A stretch of 18,592 bases of DNA from 66-474 sp035277545. Its GTDB lineage: Bacteria; Pseudomonadota; Gammaproteobacteria; Xanthomonadales; Rhodanobacteraceae. The DNA is taken from the NCBI GenBank assembly GCA_035277545.1, contig DATEKI010000106.1, positions 1-18,592 of the forward strand. Direction: 5' to 3'. The position numbers were made by a program, and so were the translations under genes. Each line of letters starts with the position of its first letter. The first letter of the stretch is position 1. The notes below the pieces were generated by a model. It did no database searches, was not told the origin of the DNA, and saw only the letters and a list, made by a program, of their open reading frames with translations. Shown here piece after piece: positions 1 to 8,202 of this stretch.

Positions 1-1
1 G

Positions 2-226
2 TTGAACGGACACATCCACCAGATCCAGCAGAAGATCGAAGGCAACGTGACCTTCCATACCGCGCGCTCGACCGCGTATCCGCAACCCGCGCCGGGCGTC
101 GGTCCCGCGCCCGGTCCGCTGCAGAACCTGCCCGCCGGCAAATTGCACGACACCATCGGCGTCCGCAATGTGCGGCATGTGCGCGGCACCGGCGCGCTGG
201 CCATCACCGAGCACACGCTCGCTTGA
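2..226 (+). CDS. Metallophosphoesterase, C-terminal fragment (5' end outside window)
   Basis: The reading frame is open from the window edge, so only the last 74 or so residues are present and no start should be assigned here. The fragment opens with N-G-H-I-H, which fits the GHxH metal-binding motif near the C-terminus of calcineurin-like metallophosphoesterases. It continues with a serine/proline-rich stretch (STAYPQPAPG) and a conserved-looking C-terminal beta region. Family knowledge: these enzymes use a two-metal centre to hydrolyse phosphoester bonds; the substrate cannot be told from this piece. The cupredoxin start codon lies 26 bases after the stop, so the two genes are probably cotranscribed. 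The call rests on one motif and would be settled by the upstream sequence. Confidence 0.6.
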   Translation: MNGHIHQIQQKIEGNVTFHTARSTAYPQPAPGVGPAPGPLQNLPAGKLHDTIGVRNVRHVRGTGALAITEHTLA

Positions 227-252
227 CTTTTCATCCTTTCCGGAGCGCTTCC

Positions 253-576
253 ATGCAACGATTTTTCGTCGCGGCCGCCTTGCTGCTCGCCGCGCTGTCC
301 ATGCAAGCCGCGTCATCGGCACCCGCCGTCTACCCGGTGGACATCCGCAACTTCCACTTCCAGCCGATGCAAGTGGTGGTGCCGGCCGGCGCCACGGTGA
401 CCTGGACCAACCACGACGAGGAGCCGCACATCGTCACCAGCGCAGGCGGCCGGTTCAAGTCCTCGCCGGCGCTGGACACCGACGATCATTACAGCGCGGT
501 GTTCACCAGGCCCGGCACGTACGCGTACTACTGCTCGATCCATCCGCAGATGACCGCGACCATCGTCGTCAAATGA
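253..576 (+). CDS. Small secreted cupredoxin (type 1 copper protein)
   Basis: A 107-residue protein with a signal peptide (MQRFFVAAALLLAALSMQAA) followed by one cupredoxin domain. Likely type 1 copper ligands are visible: a His in the DEEPHIV segment (about residue 58) and the C-x-x-H-x-x-M cluster in YYCSIHPQM near the C-terminus, an amicyanin/pseudoazurin-like arrangement. The protein should be periplasmic and carry out one-electron transfer or copper binding; its redox partner cannot be inferred. The ATG at 253 was chosen because CGGAG at 241-245 lies 7 bases upstream and the signal peptide starts directly. A TTG at 223 in the same frame would overlap the upstream stop and add a non-signal-like extension. 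It probably forms an operon with the preceding phosphoesterase gene. Confidence 0.85.
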   Translation: MQRFFVAAALLLAALSMQAASSAPAVYPVDIRNFHFQPMQVVVPAGATVTWTNHDEEPHIVTSAGGRFKSSPALDTDDHYSAVFTRPGTYAYYCSIHPQMTATIVVK

Positions 577-578
577 AA

Positions 579-600
579 CGGGGCAGCCTGCGCCGCCCCG
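579..600 (-). terminator. Hairpin terminator between convergent genes, best formed on the minus transcript
   Basis: The arms 579-587 and 592-600 enclose a 4-base loop (588-591). Read on the minus strand all nine positions pair (eight Watson-Crick, one G-U). Read on the plus strand the same position becomes an A-C mismatch. On the minus strand the stem is followed by TTTCATTT. It lies 22 bases past the stop of the RND permease gene, so it most likely ends the efflux operon and may also act weakly on the cupredoxin transcript. Confidence 0.65.
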
Positions 601-622
601 TCGATCACATCCACCAAGCCAT

Positions 623-3600
623 TCAGCGCGACTGCGGTTCCGGCGGCGGCAACGATTCCAGATCGTCGTCGGATTCCGCGTGCTCGGCCTTGTGGGTTTC
701 GCCGATCACCAGGTACACCGCCGGCACCACGAACAGCGTGAACAGCGTGCCGATCGAGAGGCCGGTGAAGATCACCAGGCCCATGTCGTGGCGGCCCGCC
801 GCGCCCGCGCCACCCGCGAACACCAGTGGCACCACGCCCAGCACCATGGCGAGCGTCGTCATCAGGATCGGCCGCAGACGCACGGAAGCGGCTTCCTCGA
901 TCGCGTCGCGCTTGCTGTAGCCATGCTCGCGCTGCAACTGGTTGGCGAATTCCACCATCAGGATGCCGTGCTTGCTGATCAGGCCGACCAGCGTCACCAG
1001 GCCCACCTGGGTGTAGATGTTGAGCGAGGAAAACCCGAGGTTGATGAAAAGCAGCGCGCCGAACGTCGCCATCGGCACCGCCACCAGGATCACCAGCGGA
1101 TCGCGGAAGCTTTCGAACTGCGCCGACAGCGCGAGGAACACGATGATGATCGCGAACATCAGCGTGAACAGGAAGCCGCCCGATTCCTGCATGAACTGGC
1201 GCGACTGGCCCGCGTAGTCCGCGGTGTAACCCGACGGCGCCACCTGGTTCAACGTGTCTTGCATGAACGTGAGCGCCTGGCTCAACGACACGCTGGGCGC
1301 GATCACGCCGGAGATGGTGGCAGAGTTCAACTGCTGGAAGTGGTTGATCGATTCCGGCACGGTCTGGTACGTCAGGTGCGCCACGGTGGAAGCCGGAATC
1401 ATGCCGCCCGACGGCGTCTTGATGTAGTAGTGGTCGAGTTGCGCCGGATTCAGGCGATCCACCTGCGCGACCTGCGAGATCACGCGGTAGGAGCGGCCCG
1501 AGATCGAGAAGTAGTTGACGTAGTTGCCGCCCAGCGCCGCCGACAGCGCGGCACCCACGCTCTGCTGGGTCATTCCGAGCGCGGCCACCTTGTCGCGATC
1601 CAGCGTCACCGTCGCCTGCGGCTGGTCGATCTTGAGATCCGAGTCGACGAAGAAGAACATGCCCGACGCCTGCGCCTTCGCCAGCACCTGGTGCGCGACG
1701 TCGTTCAAGTTCTGCAGCGGCTCGGTGGTCTTGATCACGAACTGCACCGGCAGGCCGAATGCGCCCGGCAGCGAGGGGAACTGGAACACCGCCATGCGCG
1801 CGCCGGCAATGTTGTCGAGCTTGGGCTGGATCGCCTGCTGGATCTCGGTGGCGCTGCGGCTGCGGTCGCCCCACGGCTTCAGCATGATGCCCGAGAAGCC
1901 CTGGTTCACCGCGCCCATGCCGGTGAACTGGAAGATGTGGGTGTACTCGGGCAGCGACTTGGCGATGTCGAACACCTGCTTCGTGTACAGCCCCATCTGG
2001 GTGATGGTGGCATTGGGCGGGCCCTGCGTCTGCGCCAGCACGATGCCCTGGTCTTCCTGCGGCGCGAGTTCCGACTTGGCCGTCTTGAACAGGTAGACGT
2101 TGCCCGCGAGGATCAACGCGCCGAACACGATCGCCACGACCCAGGTATCGAGCGAGGAATGCAGCATGCGGCGGTAGCGGTCGCGCACGTAATTCGAAAC
2201 CTTGTCGATGCGCTTGACGAACGGCTTTTCGTGGTCCGACTCGCGCAGCACCTTCGAACACAGCATCGGCGACAGCGTCAACGCGATGACCGCCGAGATC
2301 ACCACCGCACCAGCCAGCGTGAACGCGAATTCGGTGAACAGCGCGCCGGTCAGGCCGCCCTGGAAGCCCACCGGCACGTACACCGCGATCAGCACGATGG
2401 TCATCGCGATGATCGGCGTGGCCAATTCGCGTGCGGCAAGCAGCGCCGCCTTGAGCGGCGAATGCGCATCCTTCATGTGGCGATCGACGTTCTCGACGAT
2501 GATGATCGCGTCGTCCACCACCAGGCCGATCGCCAGCACCAGCGCCAGCAGCGTCAGCAGGTTGATCGAGTAGCCGAGGACCAGCATCACCAGGAACGCA
2601 CCGATCAGCGACAACGGCATCGCCAGCAACGGGATCAACAGCGAACGCAGGGTGCCGAGGAACAGGAAGATGACCACGGCGACGATCAACAGGGTTTCGA
2701 CCAGCGTCTGCACCACCTCGCTGATCGATGCGCGGATGAAGTCGGTGCCATCGTAGGCAATGCGGCCCGACAACCCGGCCGGCAACTGCGACTGGATCTG
2801 CGGGAACACCTTGCGCACGCGCGCGATCACGTCCAGCACGTTGGCGTCGGGCGCGGCCTTGATGCCGATCGCGACGGTGTGCTGGCCGTCGAACGAGAAT
2901 TCGGAGTTGTAGTCTTCCGCACCCAACTGGACCTCAGCCACGTCCTCGAGGCGCACCACGTTGGCACCGTCCGCCTTCACCACCAGGTTCCTGAATTCGT
3001 CGACGGTGTGCAGGTCGGTGGCCGCGGTCAGGTTGACGCTGACCATCTGGCCCTTGGTCGTGCCGATGGCCGAAAGGTAGTTGTTCGCCGCCAGCGCCTG
3101 GTTGACGTCACTGGCGGTGACGCCATGCGCGGCCATCTTCACCGGGTTCAGCCACGCGCGCAGCGCGAAGGTGCGCGCACCGATGATCTGCGCGCTCTGC
3201 ACGCCCTCGACCGCGCTCAGCTGCGGCTGCACCACGCGTGTCAGGTAATCGGTGATCTTGTTGGATGGCAGCGTCTTCGAAGTGAAGCCCAGGTACATCG
3301 AGGCGACCTGCTCGCCCGTCTGCAGGGTGATCACCGGCTGCTGCGCCGCCTGCGGCAACTGGTTCTTCACCGAGTTGACCAGCGCCGAGATTTCGGTGAG
3401 TGCCTTGTTGCCGTCGTAGTTGAGGCGCAGCGTCACCGTGATCAGTGACACGCCAGGCGTCGACGACGAAGTCATGTAGTCGATGCCCTGCGCCTGGGCG
3501 ATCGCCTGTTCCAGCGGCTGGGTGATGAACCCGCCCATGGTCTGCGCGTCGGCGCCGAAATAGACGGTCTGCACGACGATGGTCGCGCTTTCCGTCTTGG

Positions 3601-3712
3601 GGTACTGGCGGATCGGCAGGGATGTCACCGCGCGCAAGCCCAGCACCAGGATCAGCAGGCTGACGGTGGCGGCGAGGACCGGACGCTTGATGAAGAGATC
3701 GGTGAATTTCAT
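623..3712 (-). CDS. RND multidrug efflux permease (AcrB/MexI-like, HAE1 type)
   Basis: A 1029-residue inner-membrane proton/drug antiporter, full length for the hydrophobe/amphiphile efflux-1 family. The N-terminus (MKFTDLFIKRPVLAATVSLL) is the usual cytoplasmic helix plus TM1. Two large periplasmic loops follow TM1 and TM7. The proton-relay pair is present as Asp400-Asp401 in TM4 (IGLVVDDAIIIVENVDRHM), and the matching lysine is about Lys914 in TM10 (GLISKHGILMVEFA). The C-terminus is acidic and proline-rich (DDDLESLPPPEPQSR). From memory the N-terminal half most resembles MexI-like permeases; the substrate cannot be read from sequence. The start is supported by AGAGTAGG upstream of the ATG. 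It is the last gene of an operon with its outer-membrane factor and adaptor, but 356 bases separate it from the adaptor gene, unusually long for such an operon. Confidence 0.95.
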   Translation of the reverse strand: MKFTDLFIKRPVLAATVSLLILVLGLRAVTSLPIRQYPKTESATIVVQTVYFGADAQTMGGFITQPLEQAIAQAQGIDYMTSSSTPGVSLITVTLRLNYDGNKALTEISALVNSVKNQLPQAAQQPVITLQTGEQVASMYLGFTSKTLPSNKITDYLTRVVQPQLSAVEGVQSAQIIGARTFALRAWLNPVKMAAHGVTASDVNQALAANNYLSAIGTTKGQMVSVNLTAATDLHTVDEFRNLVVKADGANVVRLEDVAEVQLGAEDYNSEFSFDGQHTVAIGIKAAPDANVLDVIARVRKVFPQIQSQLPAGLSGRIAYDGTDFIRASISEVVQTLVETLLIVAVVIFLFLGTLRSLLIPLLAMPLSLIGAFLVMLVLGYSINLLTLLALVLAIGLVVDDAIIIVENVDRHMKDAHSPLKAALLAARELATPIIAMTIVLIAVYVPVGFQGGLTGALFTEFAFTLAGAVVISAVIALTLSPMLCSKVLRESDHEKPFVKRIDKVSNYVRDRYRRMLHSSLDTWVVAIVFGALILAGNVYLFKTAKSELAPQEDQGIVLAQTQGPPNATITQMGLYTKQVFDIAKSLPEYTHIFQFTGMGAVNQGFSGIMLKPWGDRSRSATEIQQAIQPKLDNIAGARMAVFQFPSLPGAFGLPVQFVIKTTEPLQNLNDVAHQVLAKAQASGMFFFVDSDLKIDQPQATVTLDRDKVAALGMTQQSVGAALSAALGGNYVNYFSISGRSYRVISQVAQVDRLNPAQLDHYYIKTPSGGMIPASTVAHLTYQTVPESINHFQQLNSATISGVIAPSVSLSQALTFMQDTLNQVAPSGYTADYAGQSRQFMQESGGFLFTLMFAIIIVFLALSAQFESFRDPLVILVAVPMATFGALLFINLGFSSLNIYTQVGLVTLVGLISKHGILMVEFANQLQREHGYSKRDAIEEAASVRLRPILMTTLAMVLGVVPLVFAGGAGAAGRHDMGLVIFTGLSIGTLFTLFVVPAVYLVIGETHKAEHAESDDDLESLPPPEPQSR

Positions 3713-4068
3713 GGGCCTACTCTGTTTATTGCCATTGGCATCGCTGCGGGCACGTCGAATTGCGATGAGCGTCCTTGCCGCTTTCTGCCCGCTTCACCAA
3801 AAGCGGTTCCGCTCGCTCCCGCGAGCGGGCGACTTTTGTTTCGGCAAAAGTCGCCAAAACCATTGCACCGGGCATGCCGGTCTCGCCAACGTCCTGTTGT
3901 CTCGACTGCCCTGCGTCGCTCGCTGCACGCGCGCCGGCGCGAACTCGCGCATCCCTGCGCTCGGACATGCGCGCCTTTTCCGCACGCGCAGCTGCGCTAC
4001 TCGGCGTCATGCAACGGCGCATTTCCGCTCCGTTGCCGGCCATCCATGGCCTGTCTTTTCGTGCACGC
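3713..4068 (-). other. Intra-operon spacer of 356 bases, mostly a structured repeat
   Basis: This spacer between the adaptor stop and the permease start holds repeat copy A and about 75 bases of unique sequence next to the permease start, including its ribosome binding site. Several overlapping open frames exist on both strands (for example 3726-4043 minus) but none has a ribosome binding site or a recognisable domain. I see no convincing internal promoter. The gap contrasts with the 3-base spacing of the other two genes in this operon. Confidence 0.8.
3789..4051 (-). repeat. Structured dispersed repeat, copy A
   Basis: Read on the minus strand, the copy begins with a palindrome (4038-4051) of GGCC arms around ATGGAT. 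A GCGC-AGGGAT-GCGC hairpin follows (3947-3960). Next is an 11-bp perfect stem with a 6-base loop (arms 3828-3838 and 3845-3855). Then an 8-bp GC-rich stem with a 4-base loop (arms 3809-3816 and 3821-3828), and finally a 6-bp stem (3789-3794 with 3801-3806). Stretches such as GGCGCGCATGT, CGAGTTCGCGCCGGC and GACGCCGA match copy B at 16673-17012 in the same order. I do not recognise a named family. Confidence 0.85.
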
Positions 4069-5283
4069 CTATTCCTCCACCGGATGCGGATTCGGGCTGA
4101 ACGCGGGCTCGACCTTGTTGTTGATGTTCACGGGCGTGTGGTTGCGGAGCTTCAACTGGCCGCTGGTGACGACCACGTCGCCCTGCTTGATGCCGGTCAG
4201 CACCGCGACCTGGTCACCGCGCGTCGGACCGACCGTCACGACCACCTGCTGGACGTAATGATCCGGCGCGTTCTTGTCCTTCGCCGCCTTCGCTGAAGCC
4301 TTGGCAGGCTTGCCGTCGTCGCCGGACGCCGGGGGCTGGCCCTGGTGGACCACGAACACCGTGTCGCCGTAAGGCGCGTATGAAATCGCGGTCTGCGGCA
4401 GCGTGAGGTAACGCTGGCTGGCGCCCGAATCCGCCGCGACCCTGGCGAACATGCCCGGCACCAGCAGCTTGTCGGGATTGGCCACGGTCGCCTCGACGCC
4501 CACGTTGCGCGTCGCGAGGTCGACCTTGGGATCGGTGGCGCTGATCTTGCCCGCAAACGCCTTGCCCTTGAACGCATCGGCGGTCACGTCGACATTGCCG
4601 CCCGTACGCAGCGTCGCCAGCGACGACTGCGGCACCGTGAAATCCACGTACACCGGATCGAGTTGCTGCAGCGTCACGACGGCGGTTCCCGCGCTGATGT
4701 ACTGACCGGCATTCGCGGTGATGATGCCTACGCGGCCGGCGAACGGCGCGCGCAAGGTCTTCTTTTCCACCAGCGCCTGCTGCGCGGCGGCATTGGCCTG
4801 CGCGCTTTTCAGGTTGGCCATGTCGGTGTCGTACTGCGCCTTGCTGATCGCCTGCACCGCGAGCTGCTGCTTCGAACGGTCGGCGGTCAGCTTCGCGAGT
4901 TGCGCGGCGGCCTGCAGCGACGCCAGCGTGGCGCGATCCTGGTCGTCGACCAGCTTGATCAGCACCTGGCCCTTCTTGACGTCGGCACCGGACTTCACGT
5001 CCACGCTCGCGACCAGCCCCGCGACATCGAACGCGAGGTCGCTGCCGTGCACGGCGCGCACGTTGCCGACCGCCTCGACGTGCGGCTGCCAATCCTGGTA
5101 TTCGGCGGTCATGGTGCTGACCGTCTGCGGCGGGTTGGCCATGGACTTCATGAACTTGCCGATCATGATGCCCTTGAAGGTGTTGAAGCCGATCAGCAGG
5201 GCGAACAGGATCACCACCGCGACGACGACGATGATCAGGCGCTTGCGCTGCTTGGGCCGCGCGGAAGTTGCGTATGCGTTCAT
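4069..5283 (-). CDS. RND efflux periplasmic adaptor (membrane fusion protein)
   Basis: A 404-residue membrane fusion protein that bridges the permease and the outer-membrane channel. An N-terminal basic segment (PKQRKR) and one membrane span at about residues 16-34 anchor it in the inner membrane; there is no lipobox. The biotinyl/lipoyl-like halves (VASVDVKSGADVKKGQVLIKL and LRAPFAGRVGIITANAGQYI) flank a coiled-coil hairpin rich in Ala, Lys and Gln. Beta-barrel and membrane-proximal domains follow. A Lys/Ala-rich insertion near residue 320 (DDGKPAKASAKAAKDKNAPD) interrupts the membrane-proximal region and looks like a lineage-specific loop. The ATG lies 3 bases after the stop of the outer-membrane factor gene with no strong ribosome binding site, which suggests translational coupling. 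Confidence 0.93.
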   Translation of the reverse strand: MNAYATSARPKQRKRLIIVVVAVVILFALLIGFNTFKGIMIGKFMKSMANPPQTVSTMTAEYQDWQPHVEAVGNVRAVHGSDLAFDVAGLVASVDVKSGADVKKGQVLIKLVDDQDRATLASLQAAAQLAKLTADRSKQQLAVQAISKAQYDTDMANLKSAQANAAAQQALVEKKTLRAPFAGRVGIITANAGQYISAGTAVVTLQQLDPVYVDFTVPQSSLATLRTGGNVDVTADAFKGKAFAGKISATDPKVDLATRNVGVEATVANPDKLLVPGMFARVAADSGASQRYLTLPQTAISYAPYGDTVFVVHQGQPPASGDDGKPAKASAKAAKDKNAPDHYVQQVVVTVGPTRGDQVAVLTGIKQGDVVVTSGQLKLRNHTPVNINNKVEPAFSPNPHPVEE

Positions 5284-5286
5284 GGG

Positions 5287-6792
5287 TCAGGGCTTCGATG
5301 CGTGGGCTTCGGATAATTGCGGGGTGCCTTGCCACCCACCACCCAGGGCCGCATACAACGCGGCGGTGTCGGCGAGGCGCGAGGTGCGCGCGGCGATTTC
5401 GGCGATGCGTGCCTGCTGGTACTGGCGTTCGGCCGACAGCAGGGTCAGGTAATCGACTGCACCGACCCGGTACTGCGCGCGCGTCAGCGACAACAGTTTT
5501 CCGGCATCCTGCTCGGAAGTGCTTTGCGCCCGCAGCGATTGCGCGTCGTAGTCCAGCGCCTGCAGCGCATCAGCCACGTTCTGGAAAGCGACCAGCACGG
5601 TCTGCTGCCAATCCGCCAGCGCCGCATCCATGCCCGCCTCGGCGGCGCGCTTCTGGTGCAGCAACTGTCCGCCATGGAACAACGGCTGCAGCAGGCCGAG
5701 CCCGATCGACCAGCCACCGCTGCCGGCGGCGAACAGGCCGGAAGTGGTGAGCGCCTGGCTGGTCAGGCTGCCGTTCAAGCTGAGCTTGGGCAGCATGTCG
5801 GCGGTCGCGACGCCAACCTGCGCGGTCGCGGCGTGCAGTTGCGCCGAGGCCGCGCGGACGTCGGGGCGCTGCGTCACCACCGTCGAAGGCAGGCTGACCG
5901 GAATGTCGGTGGGCAACGTGACGTCGGCCAGCGTCACCGGCTGCAACTGCAGTTGTGCCGGCGTGACACCGAGGTAGGTCGCGAGCTGGTTCTGCGTCGC
6001 CGAGAGCTGCTTCTCCAGCGGCGGCAGCGTCGCTTCGGTCGCCGCGAGTTGCGAGCGCACGGCCAGCGTGTCGGACAAGGACTTCGCGCCGATCGCCTGC
6101 TGCTTCTGCGCGATGTCGAGTTCCTGCTTCAGCGAATCGACGATCTCGTGCGTGGCCTTGACCTGTTCGCGCAGGGAGGCTTCCTGCAGCGACGCGGTGA
6201 CGACGTTGGCCGCCAGCGTCAGGTAAGTCGCATCGAGTTGCGCGCGGCTGACGTCGGCCTGCGCGGCTTGCGCCTCGATGCCGCGGCGCACGCCGCCGAA
6301 GATGTCGAACACGTAGCCGACGCTGACACCCGCGTTGTACACGGTGTAAGGCCCGAGCGCCTTGCCGTTGCCGGTCTGGATGCCCGATTCCTTGGCGCGG
6401 GTGGCACCGGCGTTCGCATCCAGCGACGGGAACAGGCTGCCGCGCGCAGCCTTGGCGGTTTCCTCGGCCTGGCGCAATGCGGCCTGCGCGGCCGTGATCG
6501 AGGGACTGTGCTGGAATGCCTGCTGCACGCGGCGATCCAGTTCGGCGTTGCCGAACGTGGTCCACCAGCGCTGCGGGACGTTCTTGCCTTCCAGGAAACG
6601 CTGCGCATCGCCACCGGACGTATCCGCGGCGGCCGTGGATTGCGGCAGCGGCGCGACCGTGTAACGGTCGACGGCGGGCGCGGCCGGAACCCGGAAATTC
6701 GGACCGACCGCGCATCCGGCAAGCGCCAGAACGGCCGTCGCCAATGTGGCCCGCCTCGCGGCAGACTTGAGAGGTGTCATGGGTTGCGTCAT
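5287..6792 (-). CDS. RND efflux outer-membrane factor lipoprotein (NodT/OprM type)
   Basis: A 501-residue TolC-superfamily channel and the first gene of the efflux operon. It has a signal peptide with a lipobox ending LALAGC (acylated Cys27), followed by AVGPNFRVP, the typical start of the mature NodT-type factor. The body contains two homologous long-helix repeats (AQAALRQAEETAKAARGSLF and the counterpart AQLHAATAQVGVATADMLP) with the usual LLQPLFHGGQL segment. It should form a trimeric outer-membrane duct docking with the adaptor encoded next. Two in-frame ATGs are possible, 6792 and 6780, neither with a clear ribosome binding site; 6792 is given because it yields a longer n-region, and the mature protein is the same. 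Confidence 0.93.
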   Translation of the reverse strand: MTQPMTPLKSAARRATLATAVLALAGCAVGPNFRVPAAPAVDRYTVAPLPQSTAAADTSGGDAQRFLEGKNVPQRWWTTFGNAELDRRVQQAFQHSPSITAAQAALRQAEETAKAARGSLFPSLDANAGATRAKESGIQTGNGKALGPYTVYNAGVSVGYVFDIFGGVRRGIEAQAAQADVSRAQLDATYLTLAANVVTASLQEASLREQVKATHEIVDSLKQELDIAQKQQAIGAKSLSDTLAVRSQLAATEATLPPLEKQLSATQNQLATYLGVTPAQLQLQPVTLADVTLPTDIPVSLPSTVVTQRPDVRAASAQLHAATAQVGVATADMLPKLSLNGSLTSQALTTSGLFAAGSGGWSIGLGLLQPLFHGGQLLHQKRAAEAGMDAALADWQQTVLVAFQNVADALQALDYDAQSLRAQSTSEQDAGKLLSLTRAQYRVGAVDYLTLLSAERQYQQARIAEIAARTSRLADTAALYAALGGGWQGTPQLSEAHASKP

Positions 6793-6864
6793 TCAGGCTG
6801 GAGGGCGGTCTGAAGTGTTCTGCAGGGCGCCTGGCGGGCAGCCTGCTTAACTGAACTGCGCGGT

Positions 6865-6893
6865 ATTGTATTTACGGCAGGGTCATTGTGCAA
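6865..6893 (-). promoter_or_regulatory. Sigma70-type promoter of the efflux operon
   Basis: On the minus strand TTGCAC (6888-6893) and TACAAT (6865-6870) are separated by exactly 17 bases. Both boxes are one mismatch from the sigma70 consensus. Transcription would begin near 6858, giving a leader of about 65 bases before the outer-membrane factor start at 6792. This is the best promoter-like sequence I found in the window. Confidence 0.75.
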
Positions 6894-6938
6894 GGACGGA
6901 ATCGATGTCGAAAGGGCAAGACGTCATGGGTTCGTGGA

Positions 6939-6950
6939 TGACAGTTGTCA
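6939..6950. promoter_or_regulatory. Palindrome upstream of the efflux promoter, possible operator
   Basis: TGACA-GT-TGTCA is a perfect 5-bp inverted repeat with a 2-base spacer. It is centred about 50 bases upstream of the efflux -35 box, a position more typical of activator than repressor sites. No regulator gene is adjacent. A 12-base palindrome can arise by chance, so the regulatory reading is tentative. Confidence 0.3.
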
Positions 6951-7074
6951 CCGGCATGTCGCGTCGTTGGCGCATGCATCCATGACGATCGAGGCGTGTG
7001 CAATTCGACAACCGCCGTGAAGCCCCGGCACGGGCGCGAGCGGCGCACACTACATGAGGCCGCGTGAACCGGGG

Positions 7075-8202
7075 TTATTCCGGCGACGCGAGGCGATGCG
7101 CTTCGGCGAGGTATTCCCGGCTCTGCATCTCGATCAGGCGGCTGATCGTGCGCGCGAACTCGCCGCGCAGGCGCGTGCCGTCGTAAAGCTCGACCACCGG
7201 CACTTGTGCGGTCACGGCCAGCTTCACGCGACGGTCGTACACCTCGTCGATCAGGTGCACGAAACGCTGCGCGGCATCTTCGTTGAACGGCGTGAACTGC
7301 GGGAGGCGTGAAATCAGGATCGCGGGATACGTCCGGGCCAGTTCGATGTAATCCGCGGAGCCGTAGGGGCCATCGCACAATGCCGCGAAATCGAACCACG
7401 CGGCCTGCACGCACACACGCCGCGCACGGAAGCTGCGGTCGTTGACCTTCAACTCGACGTCTTCTTCGACCGTGCCCTGCGCCAACTCCGTGAACAGGCG
7501 TGCCAGCGCCGCCTCCGCGCGCGCGTCGTCCGGCGTCAGGTACACCGGCGCACGGGTCAACGCGCGCAGGCGCCAATCCTGCGAGGATGCCAGTTCCAGC
7601 ACCTCGCAATGCTGCTCCAGCAGGTGGATCGCAGGCAGGAAGCGTTCGCGCTGCAGGCCGTTCCGGTACAGGTCGCGCGGCGGCGTGTTCGACGTGGTGA
7701 CCAGCGTGACGCCGCGCTCCACCAGCGCGCGCAGCAGGCCGTACAGGATCATCGCATCGCCGATGTCCGTGACCATGAACTCGTCGAGACACAACACCCG
7801 TGCGCGTGCGGCAATGCCTGCCGCGACCCGCGGCAGCGGATCGCGCACCTCGCCGAGCACGCGCAACCGTGCGTGCACGTCCAGCATGAAACGATGGAAA
7901 TGCACGCGCAGCGCGATCCCTTCCGGCAACGACGCGACGAACTGGTCCATCAACATGGTCTTGCCGCGGCCGACGGCGCCCCACAGATACAAACCGCGCA
8001 GCGCCTGCGTGCGTCCGCCGAAGCGCGCGCGCCACCGCGCAAACACGCCCGGCGGCGGCGCCAGCACCGCGTCATGCAGGCGATCGAAGGCTGCGAGCGC
8101 CGCACGTTGCGCCGGATCATCCTGCCAGCGGCCTTCGGCAACGCCACGTGCGTAGAGCGCGCCGGGAAGCGCGCCGGAAGGAACCCCTTGCGTTTCGGTC
8201 AT
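7075..8202 (-). CDS. zapE: Cell division ATPase ZapE (AFG1-like)
   Basis: A 375-residue P-loop ATPase of the AFG1/ZapE family, about the usual length. Walker A is GAVGRGKT (residues 75-82) and Walker B is VLCLDEF (136-142). The family-specific HFHRFM segment follows Walker A, and TSNTPP and the C-terminal FARTISRLIEMQSREY are also typical. In E. coli ZapE associates with the Z ring and modulates FtsZ during constriction; the same role is inferred here. The ATG at 8202 is preferred because it overlaps the upstream hydrolase stop as ATGA, a classic coupling arrangement. A GTG at 8220 would add only six residues. It is the second gene of a two-gene unit. Downstream, up to the efflux promoter, I see no convincing terminator. 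Confidence 0.92.
   Translation of the reverse strand: MTETQGVPSGALPGALYARGVAEGRWQDDPAQRAALAAFDRLHDAVLAPPPGVFARWRARFGGRTQALRGLYLWGAVGRGKTMLMDQFVASLPEGIALRVHFHRFMLDVHARLRVLGEVRDPLPRVAAGIAARARVLCLDEFMVTDIGDAMILYGLLRALVERGVTLVTTSNTPPRDLYRNGLQRERFLPAIHLLEQHCEVLELASSQDWRLRALTRAPVYLTPDDARAEAALARLFTELAQGTVEEDVELKVNDRSFRARRVCVQAAWFDFAALCDGPYGSADYIELARTYPAILISRLPQFTPFNEDAAQRFVHLIDEVYDRRVKLAVTAQVPVVELYDGTRLRGEFARTISRLIEMQSREYLAEAHRLASPE

Noticed and set aside
680..3448. 922-codon plus-strand open frame opposite the RND permease gene
   Set aside because: The translation is rich in His, Arg and Gln with no domain, a typical shadow frame of a high-GC gene. The minus strand encodes a complete, recognisable permease.
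3726..4043. Minus-strand open frame of 105 codons inside repeat copy A, partly alignable with the plus-strand frame at 16680-17072 in copy B (shared RVRAG and VGET...PGA pieces)
   Set aside because: There is no ribosome binding site or domain, and other frames align equally well between the copies (VSPTSC and PARTR in the opposite strand). The changes preserve stems rather than codons, so shared open frames follow from DNA similarity and high GC.
3789..4051. Insertion sequence remnant
   Set aside because: I see no transposase fragment, target-site duplication or long terminal inverted repeats, and the element consists of stem-loops. A non-autonomous element moved by a distant transposase cannot be excluded.
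7022..7074. Inverted CCCCGG/CCGGGG pair after zapE as a terminator
   Set aside because: The 6-bp arms are separated by 40 bases and no T run follows, so the hairpin would be weak.
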